DNA from: Amborella trichopoda
Taxonomy: Eukaryota; Streptophyta; Magnoliopsida; Amborellales; Amborellaceae
Direction of reading: 5' to 3'
Assembly (NCBI RefSeq): GCF_000471905.2
Contig: NW_006499364.1
Coordinates: 6,268,250-6,332,249, forward strand
Length of the DNA stretch: 64,000 nt
Shown: positions 25,501-34,100 of the stretch, piece after piece
Layout: every line of letters begins with the position of its first letter
Numbering within the stretch: position 1 is the first letter of the stretch
The notes under the pieces: generated by a model
What the model saw: the letters and a program-made list of their open reading frames with translations, nothing else
What the model was told of the DNA's origin: nothing
Databases searched by the model: none
Position numbers and translations under genes: made by a program

Positions 25501-28500
25501 GCCCCACCTACGAATTTAGAAGAATTTTATGTTTTTATTAATGAAGATAATTATTCTTCAATGAGCGAGAATTCAATAGATGAACATCAAAGCTACAGTG
25601 AAGCTATTAGCTCACATGACTTAGCTGAATGGATTCAAGTCATGGATGATGAACTTGATTCTATTAAAAGAAATCAAGTTTGGGAATTGGTTGACCTCCC
25701 TAAATATGTAAAAGTCATTGGTTGCAAATGGGTCTTAAACAAAAAGCTTAATGCAAATGGATCCATTGATAAATATAAAGCTAGGTTGGTAGCAAAAGGA
25801 TTCACCCAAAGGGAGGGCATAAATTGATCATCCTAACATTAGTTGCATATAATGATCTAGAATTATTTCAAATTGATATCAAAACCGCTTTCTTAAATGG
25901 AGAATTAAAATAAGATATATACATGAAACAACACATGAAACAACCAAAAGGATATGCAATTAAAAATCAAGAAGACAAAATATATAAACTTAAAAAAAAT
26001 TTATATGGTCTAAAACAATCTTCTAGGCGATGGTGCTTTACTTTTCTTAATGCAATCATTGAAATTGGTTATGTAGCCAATAGGTTAGACTATTGTATAT
26101 ATGTCTGGATTATTGACAACAATTTTGTTATATTATCACTGTATACAGATGATATTTTGATAGTCGGTAATGATATTGGCATGATTAACCATACCAAATC
26201 ATGGTTAAGTTCTCATTTTAAGATGAAAGATATGAGAGAAGCCTCATATGTATTGTGCATTAAAATAACAAGAGATAGAAGTTCGAGACTTCAATATTCA
26301 TCTCAAGAAAATTATTTAGAAATATTTTAAAGAGATTTAAATTGAAAAGTTGCTCGCCCACAGAACACTCATTTGTAAAGGCTTGAAATTGTAAAAGAAA
26401 ATGTGTCTATTAAATGATAGTGACAAAGCTAAAATAGAAAGAATTTCATATGCTCAAGCTGTAAGATGCATAAATTATTCTATGTTGTGTACTAGACCTG
26501 ATTTGAGTCATGCATATGGTTTTGAAAGTAGATTTTAGAGGAATCATGGGATGACTCATTGGGAAGCCGTAAAAAAGATACTCACATATATTTAGAAAAC
26601 TAAAAATTACAAGTTGTGCTTCCAAGCTGATAACTTAGAGGTTACTAGATAGTCTGATACAAACTTTGCAGGAGACATAGATGATAGAAAATCAACCTCA
26701 GGATCTGTAGTCCTCTTTGAAGATGGATGTATTTCTTGGTCTAGCAAGAAACAAGGTTGTGTAGCTCGGTATATTATGGAAGTCGAGCATATTGCTTGTA
26801 GCATTACTACAACTTATACTATATAGATAAAACGCTTCATAAATTATTTGAAGCTGGTGATAGCCGACGGACCTATTACATTTTTTTGTGGTAATTACGC
26901 AGCTATCTTATCAATTAGAAATGGAGCTTATAGTTCCAAGAGTAAGCACATTAAAATTGATTATCATTATATTTATGATGTTATTGGAAAGAATGAAATA
27001 ACTGGAAGTTATTTGCCATATTTAGATATGATTGCAAACCCTTTAACAAAGGGATTGAGCTCAGAAATATTATCAAAGCATGTAGTTTTGATGAGACTTA
27101 GAAATATTTAAGTCAGGAACTCTCAAATATGATTTTTTTTTCTTTGATGTCTTGGTCATGAGAAGAAAAGCCGCATTAACGTGAAAAACCCCATGATATA
27201 ACTTTGGATTTTTTTTCTTTTTGTTATGAGATGCATACCCGCACAAGCATGAAAAGCTTCATAGGAATGATATGCTCATAAATATTGAACCCACTAAGTA
27301 GTTTTTATAAACTTTATGATATTTTAATGTATTTAACCTTCATGGCCAAATGGGAGATGTTGGTACATATGAGTGGCCATGGGGCCTAACATGTATCATA
27401 TTTCTCTCTCTTATTATTTATCTGATTTAATATTTGTCACTAAAAATAAAGGTTTAATTAGAAAGAGAAGATGTGGTCATCTAACGGGTAGATGATAACT
27501 ACCCACCTCTCAGGAATTGTGGGTCGCGTTTATCAGAGATTCCAGGGGGAAGCCGAACATTAAAGAACGACCTCATCCATCCCTCTATAATTAGGCTTTT
27601 CATGGCCATGGAGAGGTATACACAGAGACGTTATCTTTAAGTTCTTATTGTTCTGAAAAACCCTAACATCTTCAATCCACAGTCTCACACACGTTGGCTT
27701 CCACTCCTGGGAATTTGGTGGGTCCATCTCTTCCCTAAAGATTTCAACAGTTACAAGGTAGTCATGGAACTCAAAATTAATCTTAAGAAAAGCTCCATGG
27801 CTGGGATGAATGTGAGGAACAACAACTGAGACTTTATATCATTAGGTCTCATACCTTCTTAGCTCATACCTTGGGCCATCATACATTTCTAAACCAAATA
27901 AGAACTCATGAGATCTAGTTCAGTAGACCCTCATCATGGAGGAGTAAGCTTCTTTTTGTTGTGAGAAATATCACACTAATCAAGTAGCCCTATCCCTCTT
28001 TTAGGTGCCAACCAAGTTGGAGATATAGAAAGACTACTTGATGAATTTCTTACGGGTAGGAGGCGAAATTTTGATATTTTGAATGGTCAAAGACATGTCA
28101 ACACAAATAAGAATGCTGCTTGGGTACAAGAATGTTATGGGAGCCTAACAAATCCCTTATAGCAAAGTGGCAATATAGACTTATGGTTAATAATAGTGGT
28201 CTTTACATAAAGGTTGCATAGAGAAATATGGGGTACACCTTTGCGGCGGTGAGTAAAAAGTCAAGGTGTTTGTAGCATCATGAGAGAATGGTGCGATAAA
28301 ATCGTAAAGAACATATTTATCCTCAGATTTATGGTGAGTGATGGCACATGCGTAGTTTGTGGCACTTTGTTTAACTTGGAAACAACTCCCCATGGGGTAG
28401 ATTCCCCACATCATTGAATTCGACAGATTATCATTAGACCAAAGTGGCCAATTGTTTTGACTTTTGTACAATTTAGCAGTATAGGGTAGTTCATGGTTTC

Positions 28501-29765
28501 CTAGATCCATAGGGGCCCATTTGGTTCCCTGTATTTTTCAATCCTGTGGAAAAGTGTATCCTAGAATTGGTATTTGCTAGAAGTGTACGTCAACCGATCG
28601 ACACTCGCTCCATACATGGATCAATCTCTCAAGCACTAGTTAACTTGTGTCATTGGTCTTTCTCACCTAGTCCCTCTATTGCCAGGTTGCCTTGGGCAAG
28701 GCTCCAATTTGCCATATCACCTCTCTCTAAAAAATGTCAGCTTTATGTGTTCTTACGACAGACTCGCTCGAGTAACTCGGCTGAGGCAGGGGCAGTAGGA
28801 CCCGTACTTTGCCCGAGCCATGTTTATGTACACTGTGCAACTCATTTCTGATGGAGGGGTATAATGATACTAAACCTGTGCATGTTGTGCAGGAGGAGGC
28901 TAATACAATCAGTCACTCACTCATGCACTGGAATTTATAGTTGTATAGCCATTTTTTTACTTATTTAGTGTGTTACACTGTAATTTATTGCTTTCCTCGT
29001 ATGTATGCCTCCAAATCATTGATGGAGAGTCCTTTTATGTGATTATGTCAATGGTGATTAGCAATGGTATTCCATGAAATCTTTCACATTTGCCCTGATC
29101 ATTGTTTTGTTTTTCCTTTTTCCATGGTATCTAAAAAAAACCATTTTTACATTGTGATTTTCACTTATGTACTGTTTGCTGTATTTGAAAAACTTATTAG
29201 GAAAAACTACAATTATAATCTAAACTTGTAGGCTCTAACTATGGTGTGTAGTTACAGAGAGAGAGAGAGAGAGAGGAAATGGGAGCAATTCAAAACGAAG
29301 CTCAAAACAAATCAAGCAATTACAGCCTAAACTTCTAAACATTGAGTGATTAGAACTTAGAAGAGAAAGTGAGTTGGGGAAGGGGGGTCACAAATGAAGT
29401 TGCAAACAATTCAAATCAAGTTGCAATCAATTCACAATAATTGAATCTTAACTTTTAATTACATAGGAAAGTTAGCAAAAATCATTGTACTCCCACTACA
29501 TGTAGAAACATGATAGATATATAGATAGATACAAACATACATAATAGAAAAACAAAAAAAAAATGTGCAAAAATGAGTAGAAAGAGAGGGTGGGGAAATA
29601 GATTTGCAGCCTAGCTGAAATTTTCATGAACTACATAAAGAACAAATTTCTTGGATGAGAGAGAATAAAAGAAGAATGATATTCACTCACATAATTTGTA
29701 AAAACTGCATCGATAGACATGCTTCTCACAATATCATCATCCAACTCTGTGATGGTCGCCGCCAT
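1569..29765 (-). CDS. APRF1/S2L: SWD2/WDR82-like WD40 protein (S2L/APRF1 family), multi-exon, last exon not in window
   Basis: Minus-strand gene. Coding exons in order: 1B 29691-29765 or 1A 18948-19022, then 10823-10923, 9559-9668, 9391-9457, 8821-8920, 8398-8514, 8179-8316, 2450-2531, 1569-1618. All introns are GT-AG and every junction keeps frame: 840 nt, 280 codons. The protein starts MAVVITELDDDIVRSM (or MAATITELDD...) and carries WD40 repeat hallmarks: LVTASEDDSIRLYDIANAT, FMSGSLDHTVRLWDLRV, IKLFDSRSYDKGPF, SMLLTTTNNN then YVLDAYGGEK, and SGSGDGTLHAWSINTRHE. These match plant SWD2-like proteins (Arabidopsis APRF1/S2La and S2Lb), about 330 residues long, which belong to COMPASS-like H3K4 methyltransferase complexes in the nucleus. 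About 45-50 C-terminal residues are missing here and the exon is probably off the left edge. Introns 1 and 7 are greatly enlarged by transposons. Whether the gene is expressed cannot be seen. Confidence 0.88.
1751..2214. mobile_element. Short non-autonomous hAT-like element in intron 8
   Basis: Ends CATGGCTGCCGGATC and, on the other strand, CATAATTGTTGGGATC form imperfect terminal inverted repeats. They are flanked by 8-bp near-identical direct repeats AACCAAAT (1743-1750) and AACCAGAT (2215-2222). The inside has many GGGATC/GATCCC subterminal motifs. An 8-bp target duplication and CATAGTT-like ends fit the hAT superfamily; no coding capacity. Confidence 0.65.
2683..3195. mobile_element. Second copy of the hAT-like MITE in intron 7
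   Basis: Collinear with the 1,751-2,214 element over most of its length; both share, for example, TTATAGCTAGCTAGCAAT and the GGTTGGGATC-type repeats. The right end on the minus strand reads CATAGTTGTTTGGATC. The left end is less certain and no clean 8-bp target duplication was found. Together the two copies flank exon 8 of the WD40 gene on both sides. Confidence 0.55.
5235..5440 (+). repeat. Left terminal inverted repeat of the Pack-MULE
   Basis: Matches 6,700-6,902 in reverse complement with a few mismatches and short indels. Shared landmarks include CTCTATCTCTTTGGACCCAA, CAAAGGACCTCCATTTTT and CTATCTTGCAA. Inner boundary is approximate. Confidence 0.75.
5647..5912 (+). pseudogene. PUMY: Captured fragment of pseudouridine-5'-phosphate glycosidase (PUMY / IndA-like)
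   Basis: About 88 codons in one open frame, containing VVALESTIISHGMPYPQN, LETAKQVEQIVKENGAI, LEGAPHIGL and LLASLGNKAQKTAHRD. This is the N-terminal part of the pseudouridine-5'-phosphate glycosidase family (bacterial YeiN, plant PUMY), which cleaves pseudouridine 5'-phosphate to uracil and ribose 5-phosphate. The Glu of the ALEST motif is present. The later catalytic lysines and about two thirds of the domain are absent. The fragment lies between the two TIRs and is read through by a 206-codon chimeric frame (5,335-5,955) that begins inside the left TIR and ends in non-homologous sequence, so it cannot encode the full enzyme. It is most likely a transposon-captured exon or exons. Confidence 0.8.
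6366..6545. repeat. Degenerate GA-rich tandem repeats inside the Pack-MULE
   Basis: Several imperfect units of the type AGAGAGAGTRATTTGCARTT-AGAGA-TAATGA occur in succession, with a period of roughly 45-60 bp. They sit just inside the right TIR, where subterminal repeats are usual for MULEs. Confidence 0.5.
6700..6902 (-). repeat. Right terminal inverted repeat of the Pack-MULE
   Basis: Reverse-complement partner of 5,235-5,440. It ends in ...GATATTTTCTC directly before an 11-T run that continues into the flank GCCAAGTATC, the same flank seen at the empty site on the minus strand near 38,155. Confidence 0.75.
10275..10487. repeat. Direct tandem duplication of about 110 bp in intron 2
   Basis: Two copies share GATTTTTACATCTATAAA, GTGAACCTCTCA, TTAAGTTATCT and TTAGCCCCTC in the same order (about 10,286-10,365 and 10,400-10,475). 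They lie between exons 2 and 3 of the WD40 gene. Confidence 0.65.
11230..11362 (+). pseudogene. LINE reverse transcriptase fragment, part 1 (split by a copia element)
   Basis: A decayed plus-strand frame resembles the QGDPLSP-LFTLV... segment of plant LINE reverse transcriptase: QGDPF then a stop, then FTLV-like and EEYFGKIIDEDMMIDA. The next expected part, the ADD box (here QHADDT), resumes at 16,924, directly on the other side of the copia element. One LINE copy was therefore interrupted. Confidence 0.6.
11363..11636 (-). repeat. 3' LTR of copia element 1
   Basis: In minus orientation it begins TGTTGAGAATAATCAAG and ends near GCTACATTTTAAC. It matches 16,703-16,923 but has an extra stretch of about 50 bp. 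Confidence 0.8.
11986..15180 (-). pseudogene. pol region of copia element 1 (protease, integrase, RT, RNase H remnants)
   Basis: Recognisable pieces in order on the minus strand: WIIDFVASDHITGMSSLF (protease-type motif with serine/glycine changed), HSDVWGPSPLTS...YFVSFVDDDS (integrase core, 14,002-14,226), FYQLYVKNTFLRVELQEQ with MVPPP (RT, 12,687-12,881), and EAAIRVLMYLKSSPGRG with AYTDADWGGSIIDRR (RNase H, 11,986-12,201). Many stops and frameshifts separate them. There is also a short internal tandem duplication at about 14,480-14,800. Confidence 0.8.
14447..14817. repeat. Tandem duplication inside copia element 1
   Basis: The block beginning CACGACAACTGTCAATCATC (near 14,450), with GAGGTCTTGAAAA and AGACATTAGGTTTGTAG, is repeated nearly identically from about 14,630. 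Within the second copy a short CATTAGCAATTCTAACTTT unit is again doubled (near 14,823 and 14,883). Confidence 0.65.
15290..16159 (-). pseudogene. gag region of copia element 1
   Basis: Begins with an ATG at 16,159 (MADISNITDSEHSSTTT...) after a leader of about 530 bp. It continues in several frames through LPELELARVQILSWDAL to a zinc-knuckle-like CDHCGRTGHVKENY near 15,290-15,330. In that knuckle the last cysteine of the CX2CX4HX4C pattern is replaced by tyrosine. Frame breaks make it non-functional. Confidence 0.7.
16703..16923 (-). repeat. 5' LTR of copia element 1
   Basis: In minus orientation it begins TGTTGAGAACAATCAAG and ends GCTATATTTTAAC, followed at once by the tRNA primer-binding site. 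This LTR and the adjoining leader were copied into duplication unit B (21,240-21,645). Confidence 0.8.
16924..17780 (+). pseudogene. LINE ORF2 fragment, part 2, unit A (RT C-terminal half)
   Basis: A decayed plus-strand frame gives FQHADDTQTFCNRR (the ADD box), then ELKINLWKSSMAGMNV (typical LKINLSKSS motif, 17,049-17,093). After frame shifts come RLPDEFLMGRR, LLKWAKTCQHK and NKSLLGKWQYR-like residues of the RT connection / zf-RVT region. It continues the LINE interrupted at 11,362 by copia element 1. Its 3' limit is uncertain. Confidence 0.7.
18948..19022 (-). CDS. APRF1/S2L: Alternative first coding exon 1A of the WD40 gene (tandem copy)
   Basis: A 25-codon exon, MAVVITELDDDIVRSM to VFTDY, with donor GTGAGT at 18,942-18,947. 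Joined in phase 0 to exon 2 (VGKISSFDFHR...) it gives the expected family N-terminus. It is the copy in duplication unit A, closest to the rest of the gene, and its residues agree better with the family than those of exon 1B. The about 44 bp of probable 5' leader upstream of its ATG are also shared with 1B; beyond that the upstream sequence is the copia leader of unit B. Confidence 0.8.
19202..20878. mobile_element. hAT-like non-autonomous element (1.7 kb) in duplication unit B
   Basis: Flanked by a perfect direct repeat TATGAGAC (19,194-19,201 and 20,879-20,886). The uninserted sequence ...AATATGAGACACATTAG is present in unit A near 16,302-16,318. Ends CATAGTTAGCAAATCGCC and, on the other strand, TATAGTTGGCAAGTTGG form a short imperfect inverted repeat. 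The inside is AT-rich with T-runs and a CT-rich part (19,920-20,350) with a short duplicated CTCTCTCTAAACGGTAAACA block. No transposase seen. Confidence 0.72.
21240..21645 (-). repeat. Copy of copia-1 LTR in unit B, itself tandemly doubled
   Basis: Two nearly identical units (about 21,246-21,432 and 21,433-21,645) each contain GATTAAGAACTATGAAGAG, GTTTCACATGAGAGAGAAAA and TTTAATTTAATAACAAAAAT. Compared with unit A, about 50 bp including the primer-binding site are missing before the first unit. Confidence 0.75.
21646..21755 (+). pseudogene. LINE RT fragment, unit B, left piece
   Basis: Encodes VPYLQHANDTQTFCNRR in the plus frame, the counterpart of 16,926-17,020 in unit A. It is cut at 21,755 by copia element 2 and resumes at 27,750. 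Confidence 0.65.
21756..22145 (+). repeat. 5' LTR of copia element 2
   Basis: 390 bp, starting TGTTGGTATGTATGAG. Contains CTACCCACCTCTCAGGAATT and CTCATCCATCCCTCTATAA, also present in the other LTRs of this family (27,358; 30,511; 36,474). Confidence 0.85.
22340..22625 (+). repeat. Degenerate tandem repeats in the leader of copia element 2
   Basis: Repeated TTTTTAAGATATTCTCTGCT / TTATC units, about 25-50 bp each, seven or more in a row between the primer-binding site and gag. Corresponding repeats exist in element 3 (about 36,220-36,400, other strand). Confidence 0.6.
23400..24030 (+). pseudogene. gag remnant of copia element 2
   Basis: Frames carry GYILFQDRVDYVLDTE, LEKWSEDDKVARTTILSF, then VIVLNYFAQWITMLNL and NELHFAQSSSSQFPNN. 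Compared with element 3 about 170 bp are missing after DDK (near 23,652), removing the segment that contains TTSETHMQFLLEKYNS in element 3. Confidence 0.7.
24040..24760 (+). pseudogene. Protease / pre-integrase remnant of copia element 2
   Basis: Contains NWWVDSTSTQHVSKTNDGF (copia protease region with the aspartate kept) and the pre-integrase piece GLLLNLGEIVFKTCEPCNYG with KLTKKHFLKEKRS. Then comes the integrase start HSDICSPLNIKIHREV, ended by a stop. Confidence 0.65.
24761..25827 (+). pseudogene. Integrase and start of RT of copia element 2
   Basis: An in-frame stretch of 286 codons (24,967-25,827) begins inside the integrase core: MSYAPQQNGLAKRRNRT, then SPYFLDEALNTAMHIINHVP and the post-core domain. 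It continues into RT (MDDELDSIKRNQVWELV, CKWVLNKKLNANGSIDKYKA). In the usual QNGxAERKNRT motif the catalytic Glu is Lys here, so the integrase would be dead even without the upstream stops. Confidence 0.78.
25828..27111 (+). pseudogene. RT and RNase H of copia element 2
   Basis: RT motifs KLKKNLYGLKQSSRRW and LYTDDILIVGNDI (catalytic YxDD as YTDD) lie at 25,923-26,330. RNase H / tether pieces follow to 27,111 (ITGSYLPYLDMIANPLTKGL). Stops and a frameshift near 25,826, where the frame ends after GINxS, separate it from the upstream part. Confidence 0.78.
27358..27749 (+). repeat. 3' LTR of copia element 2
   Basis: 392 bp, homologous to 21,756-22,145 with scattered substitutions and small indels. 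This indicates an old insertion. Confidence 0.85.
27750..28510 (+). pseudogene. LINE RT fragment, unit B, right piece
   Basis: Resumes the LINE copy after copia element 2: CATGGAACTCAAAATTAATC and following sequence parallels 17,043-17,780 of unit A with substitutions and small deletions. No open frame of useful length. Confidence 0.65.
28511..29690. other. Non-coding part of duplication unit B before exon 1B
   Basis: Parallels 17,779-18,947: the GGGCCCATTTGGTTCCCTGT block, a CATTTTTACATTGTGATTTTC block, a GA-repeat (about 29,255-29,275) and AACAATTCAAATCAAGTTGC. In gene orientation this is the 5' end of intron 1. No additional exon recognised. Confidence 0.6.
29691..29765 (-). CDS. APRF1/S2L: Alternative first coding exon 1B of the WD40 gene
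   Basis: A 25-codon exon starting MAATITELDDDIVRSM and ending VFTNY, followed by an intact GTGAGT donor. It lies next to sequence (29,812 and beyond) that is not part of the tandem duplication, so it probably sits at the ancestral promoter. Compared with exon 1A it has Asp for Gly in the SIGAVF stretch and Asn for Asp before the final Tyr; Gly and Asp are what I recall from the family. To be used it must splice over about 18.8 kb of nested insertions to exon 2. Confidence 0.75.
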
Positions 29766-30510
29766 CACAGTTTCTGCTTTTCTTGCAGAGCAGGACTAGT
29801 CAATAATCGTAATCAAGGGCTAAACCTAAGGTTTTTTGGCGGGCGATGAGAGAGAGCAGGAAATACCAATTTACCAGGCAGTTTTACCCCAAGATACCCA
29901 CCAAGACAAGTACTAAGATTTGAAAAAAAAATGGGAAACTTCAAAATCAGGCGCTTAATTAATGACTGACGTTTAATCAAAAGACAATATAGATATCCAT
30001 GAAGGTAAAGTAGCGAAAAAATAAACATGCTGTGTAAAGGGACTTTAATCAAGAACGTTGACGCTTAATCTTACCACGTTTTAAAACCCAGTAATTTTTG
30101 TTCTGCATCACCAATTAAAATAGACTAATGGTATGCATGTGCGTTGCACGTGAAATTAAATTAATTATAAAAATAATTATTTATCTTGAAATGATAATTA
30201 AAAAGGACATTCAATTATAGGGAGAAAGAGAGAACTTCCATCTTAACATAATTATAAAGAGATAAGATGGATCTCCTTTGCTGGACTCATTTAATATAGT
30301 GAATAGAAAAATATGAATATCTCTCTCTTATTCAAATTTAAGATATTCTGTTAATTTATGTCTGGAACTAAAACCCAAATACTTTCTTATATGTTACTAT
30401 GTTTTTTCTTTTTCTCTTACTAATCATCTCATTCATTAATGGGTGAGGTTTGTATAAGGTGTCAACCTTATATTATTAACGCAAGGTCCACCTCAAAACT
30501 ATGCCGAAAA
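29766..30510 (-). promoter_or_regulatory. Likely 5' leader and promoter region of the WD40 gene (exon 1B side)
   Basis: Upstream of exon 1B the first about 45 bp are shared with exon 1A, then the sequence is unique (29,812 on). No certain TATA box or start site could be assigned. Further upstream it turns AT-rich and ends at copia element 3. The claim rests on position only. Confidence 0.35.
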
Positions 30511-30902
30511 TGTTAAAATATTGAGGAAAGAGATGGACCCACCAAATTCCCAAGAGTCAAAGCCAATGCCATGAGACTATAGATCGCAAGGTCAAGTTTT
30601 TCTAGAATAATTAGAACTCAAAAATTAATTCTTTGTATGTGCCTCTCCATGACCATGAAAAGCCTAGTTATAGACGGATGGGAGGAGGTTGTTCTCCAAC
30701 GTTCGGCTTCCTCCTGGAATCTTTAAGAAACATGGCCTACAATTCTTGGGAGGTGGGTAGTTATCATCTACCCCTTAGATGACGACATCTTCTCTCTCTA
30801 AGAAGCCCTTATTTTAGCGATAAATATTAAATAATTGAGATAAATAATCAAAGAGAGAATATGAGACATGTTAGGCTCCATGGTCACTCATACATACCAA
30901 CA
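30511..30902 (-). repeat. 3' LTR of copia element 3
   Basis: 392 bp, homologous to 36,474-36,871. The adjoining inner sequence GGCTAAATGAGAGA (minus) is the polypurine tract counterpart. Confidence 0.82.
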
Positions 30903-31185
30903 TCTCTCATTTAGCCATAAGGGCTAGACACATTAAAATATCATAAAGTTTATATCACTTAGTGGGTTTAATATTTATGAGCATATCCTTGTCATGAAGC
31001 TTTTAACGCTTGTGCCGTTATATATCTCATAACAAAAAAAATATCCAAAGTCATGTCATGAGGTTTTTTACGCTAATGCAGTTTTTCCTCTCATGACCAA
31101 GACATCAAAGAAAAAAAAATCCCATTTGGAAATTCTTTACTTAAATATTCGCAAGTCCCATCAAAGTTACATGCTTTGATAATAT

Positions 31186-34100
31186 TTATGCACTTAATCC
31201 CTTTGTTAAAGGGTCTGTAATCATATTTGAAAATGGCAAATAACTTACAGTTATTTCATTCTTTTCAATAATATCATAAATATAATGATAATCAATTTCA
31301 ATGTGCTTACCCTTAAAACTATAGACTTCATTTCTAATTGACGAGATGACAGCTTGATTATCACAAAAAATAGATCTATCGATTATATCTAACTTCAAAT
31401 CATTTATGAAGTATTTAATCTAGACGACATAAGTTGTCGCAATGCTCCAAGCAATAAACTCGGCTTCCATAATTTACCAAGCTACACAACATTGTTTTTT
31501 GCTAGACCAATAAACACATCTACCTCCAAAGATGAATATAAATCTTGAGGTTGATTTCTATCATCTGCGTCTCCTGTAAAGTCTGCATCAGAGTACCCAG
31601 TAACTTCTAAGTTATTGGCTTGAAAGCACAACTTTTAATTTTTAGTTTTCTGAATATATCTGAGTATCCTTTTTACGGCTTGCTAATGAGTTATCCCAAG
31701 ATTACTCTGAAATCTACTCACAATACCATATGCATGATTCAAATAAGGTCTTGTACACAACATGACATAATTTATACATCCTACAGCTTGAGCATATGTA
31801 ATTCTTTGCATTTCAACTTTATTATTATTATTTGATGGACACATTTTCTTTGATAATTTCAAGCCTTTACAAACATGTGCAATTTTTCATCTTAAATATC
31901 TTTAAAACACTTTCTAAATAATTTTCTTAAGATAGACATAGAAGTCTCGAACTTCTATGTATGATCATCTTAATGCCCAATACATATGAGGCTTCTCCCA
32001 TATCTTTCATCTCAAAATGGGAACTTAGTCATTATTTGGTATGGTTATTCGTGGAAATATCATTACTGGCTATCAAAATATCATCTATATATAGTGATAA
32101 TATATCAAAATTGCTCCCACTATTCCAAGCATGGACACAATGGTCAAACCTATTAGCTACATAACCAATTTCAGTAATTGCATTATGAAAAGAATATTGT
32201 TTTAGACCATATAAAGATTTATTAAGTTTATATAATTTGTCTTCTTAGCTTTAATTACATATCCTTCTAGTTGTTTCATGTATATATCTTATTTTAATTC
32301 TCCATTTAATAAAGCTGTTTTGACATCAATTTGAAATAATTATAGATCATAATATGTAACTAATGCTAAGATGATCCGAATAGATGAAAATTTTGCTACT
32401 GGAGAATAAGTCTGTACATAATCTATGCGCTCCCTTTGGGTGAATCATTTTGCTACCAACCTAGCTTTATATTTATCAATGAATCTATTTGCATTAAACT
32501 TTTTCTTTATGACCCATTTGCAACTAATGACTTTTCTATATTTAGGGAGGTTAACATACTCTCAAATTTGATTTCTTTTAATAAAATCAAGTTCATCATC
32601 CATTACTTGAGTCCACTCAGCTGAGTCATGTGAGCTAATAGTTTCACTACAGCTTCGAGGTTCATCTATTGAATTTTCATTCATTGAAAAATAATTTTTT
32701 TCACTCATAAATACATAAAGTCGTAGGTGGTGCTCTAGTTCTTTTAGGCCTATCCAGTATACTTGATTCAATTGAATCATTCTCATAAAATGTAGAGGGA
32801 GACTGAGAAATAGGGTCTTGAAGACCATTATCTTTATCAATTTCGTGTAAGTCAATAGGCTCACTTCAAATATTTTCATCATCTATATTTTCTAATAAAT
32901 GAGTATCACTGTTCTCTACTAAGGATCTAGTCTCATTGTAATAGAATCTATAGCCTTTTGAATTTTCTAAATAACCTATAAATGAACATTTTATAGTTTT
33001 ACTTTGTAACTTATCTCTATTTTGTAATGGTATAAGTACATGTACTCAAGAACCCCAAACTTTCAAGATAATAAGGTCAGGTTTTCTACCTGTCCGTAAT
33101 TCATATAGGGTAAAGTCTACAGATTTAGTTGGAACACGATTAATAATATACATTGCAGTGTTGAGAATTTTACCCAAAAAATGAGGTGATAAATTTGAAT
33201 GGCTCATCATAAATTTGTTCATGTCCATTAGAGTTCTATTTCTTCTTTCAGCTACACCATTGGTGTATATGGCATGGTTGTTTGGTGAATTATACTACGC
33301 GCTTTACAGAATTCGATAAATAATGTGGAGCAATATTCACCTCTCTTATCTATTCAAATAATTTTAATAAGTCTACCCAATTGATTTTCTACCTCAACTT
33401 TTATATTCTTTAAATGTCTTTAAAGCATCTGACTTTTTTACTAATTAGGTATACATATTCATAATGTGAATAATCATATATAAATGTTATAAAATATTTC
33501 ATACTTCTCTATGTGTTTTTACATTTAATGGGTCACATATATCAGAGTGAATATTACTAAGTAGTTCATTAGACTTTTTCCTTTTAGGAAAAAGCTTTTT
33601 AGTTAATTTATCAGAAGTACAAGACTCACATGTTTTGAACACAATTTCTCCTAAATTGGGGAGCAAGCCTCCTTTAACCATATGATTTATTTTATCTTTA
33701 TTTATATGTCCTAATTTTATGTGTCAAAAATATGAATCATCCACATACACAAAATCATCAAAAGAGGCATCTGAATAACCAGAAAGAGATGAACTTTCAT
33801 TAATATTCGATTGGTATAAATTGTCAACTTTAGTACCATACACCAATGCTCTAGAATGTTTTCCAATGGTGACCCGACCATATCTTTATTTATATGTCCT
33901 AATTTTATGTGTCAAAAATATGAATCATCCACATACACAAAATCATCAAAAGAGGCATCTGAATAACCAGAAAGAGATGAACTTTCATTAATATTCGATT
34001 GGTATAAATTGTCAACTTTAGTACCATACACCAATGCTCTAGAATGTTTTCCAATGGTGACTCGACCATACCCGAACCTTATTTCATAACCCTTATCGTC

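Larger units (their letters stand above)
21756..27749 (+). mobile_element. Ty1-copia LTR retrotransposon 2, plus orientation, decayed
   Basis: LTRs at 21,756-22,145 and 27,358-27,749, both beginning TGTTGGTA and ending TTTCAAC(A/G). The primer-binding site TTGGTATCATAAC (22,146 on) is a degenerate initiator-Met type, and a purine stretch AAATGGGAGA precedes the 3' LTR. Target duplication GTTGC/GTTAC (21,751-21,755; 27,750-27,754) agrees at 4 of 5 bases, and the uninserted site GTGGTGTTACGAGG survives at about 17,028. Gag, integrase, RT and RNase H follow in copia order with stops and a gag deletion. Same family as element 3. Confidence 0.9.
19067..29811. repeat. Tandem duplication unit B, carrying two later insertions
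   Basis: Second copy of unit A. Its core is about 3 kb after removing the hAT-like and copia insertions. It ends ...GTCAATAATCGTAA then enters unique sequence TCAAGGGCTAAACC, which is probably the original upstream region of the WD40 gene. Copies differ by many point changes, so the duplication is not recent. Confidence 0.8.
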
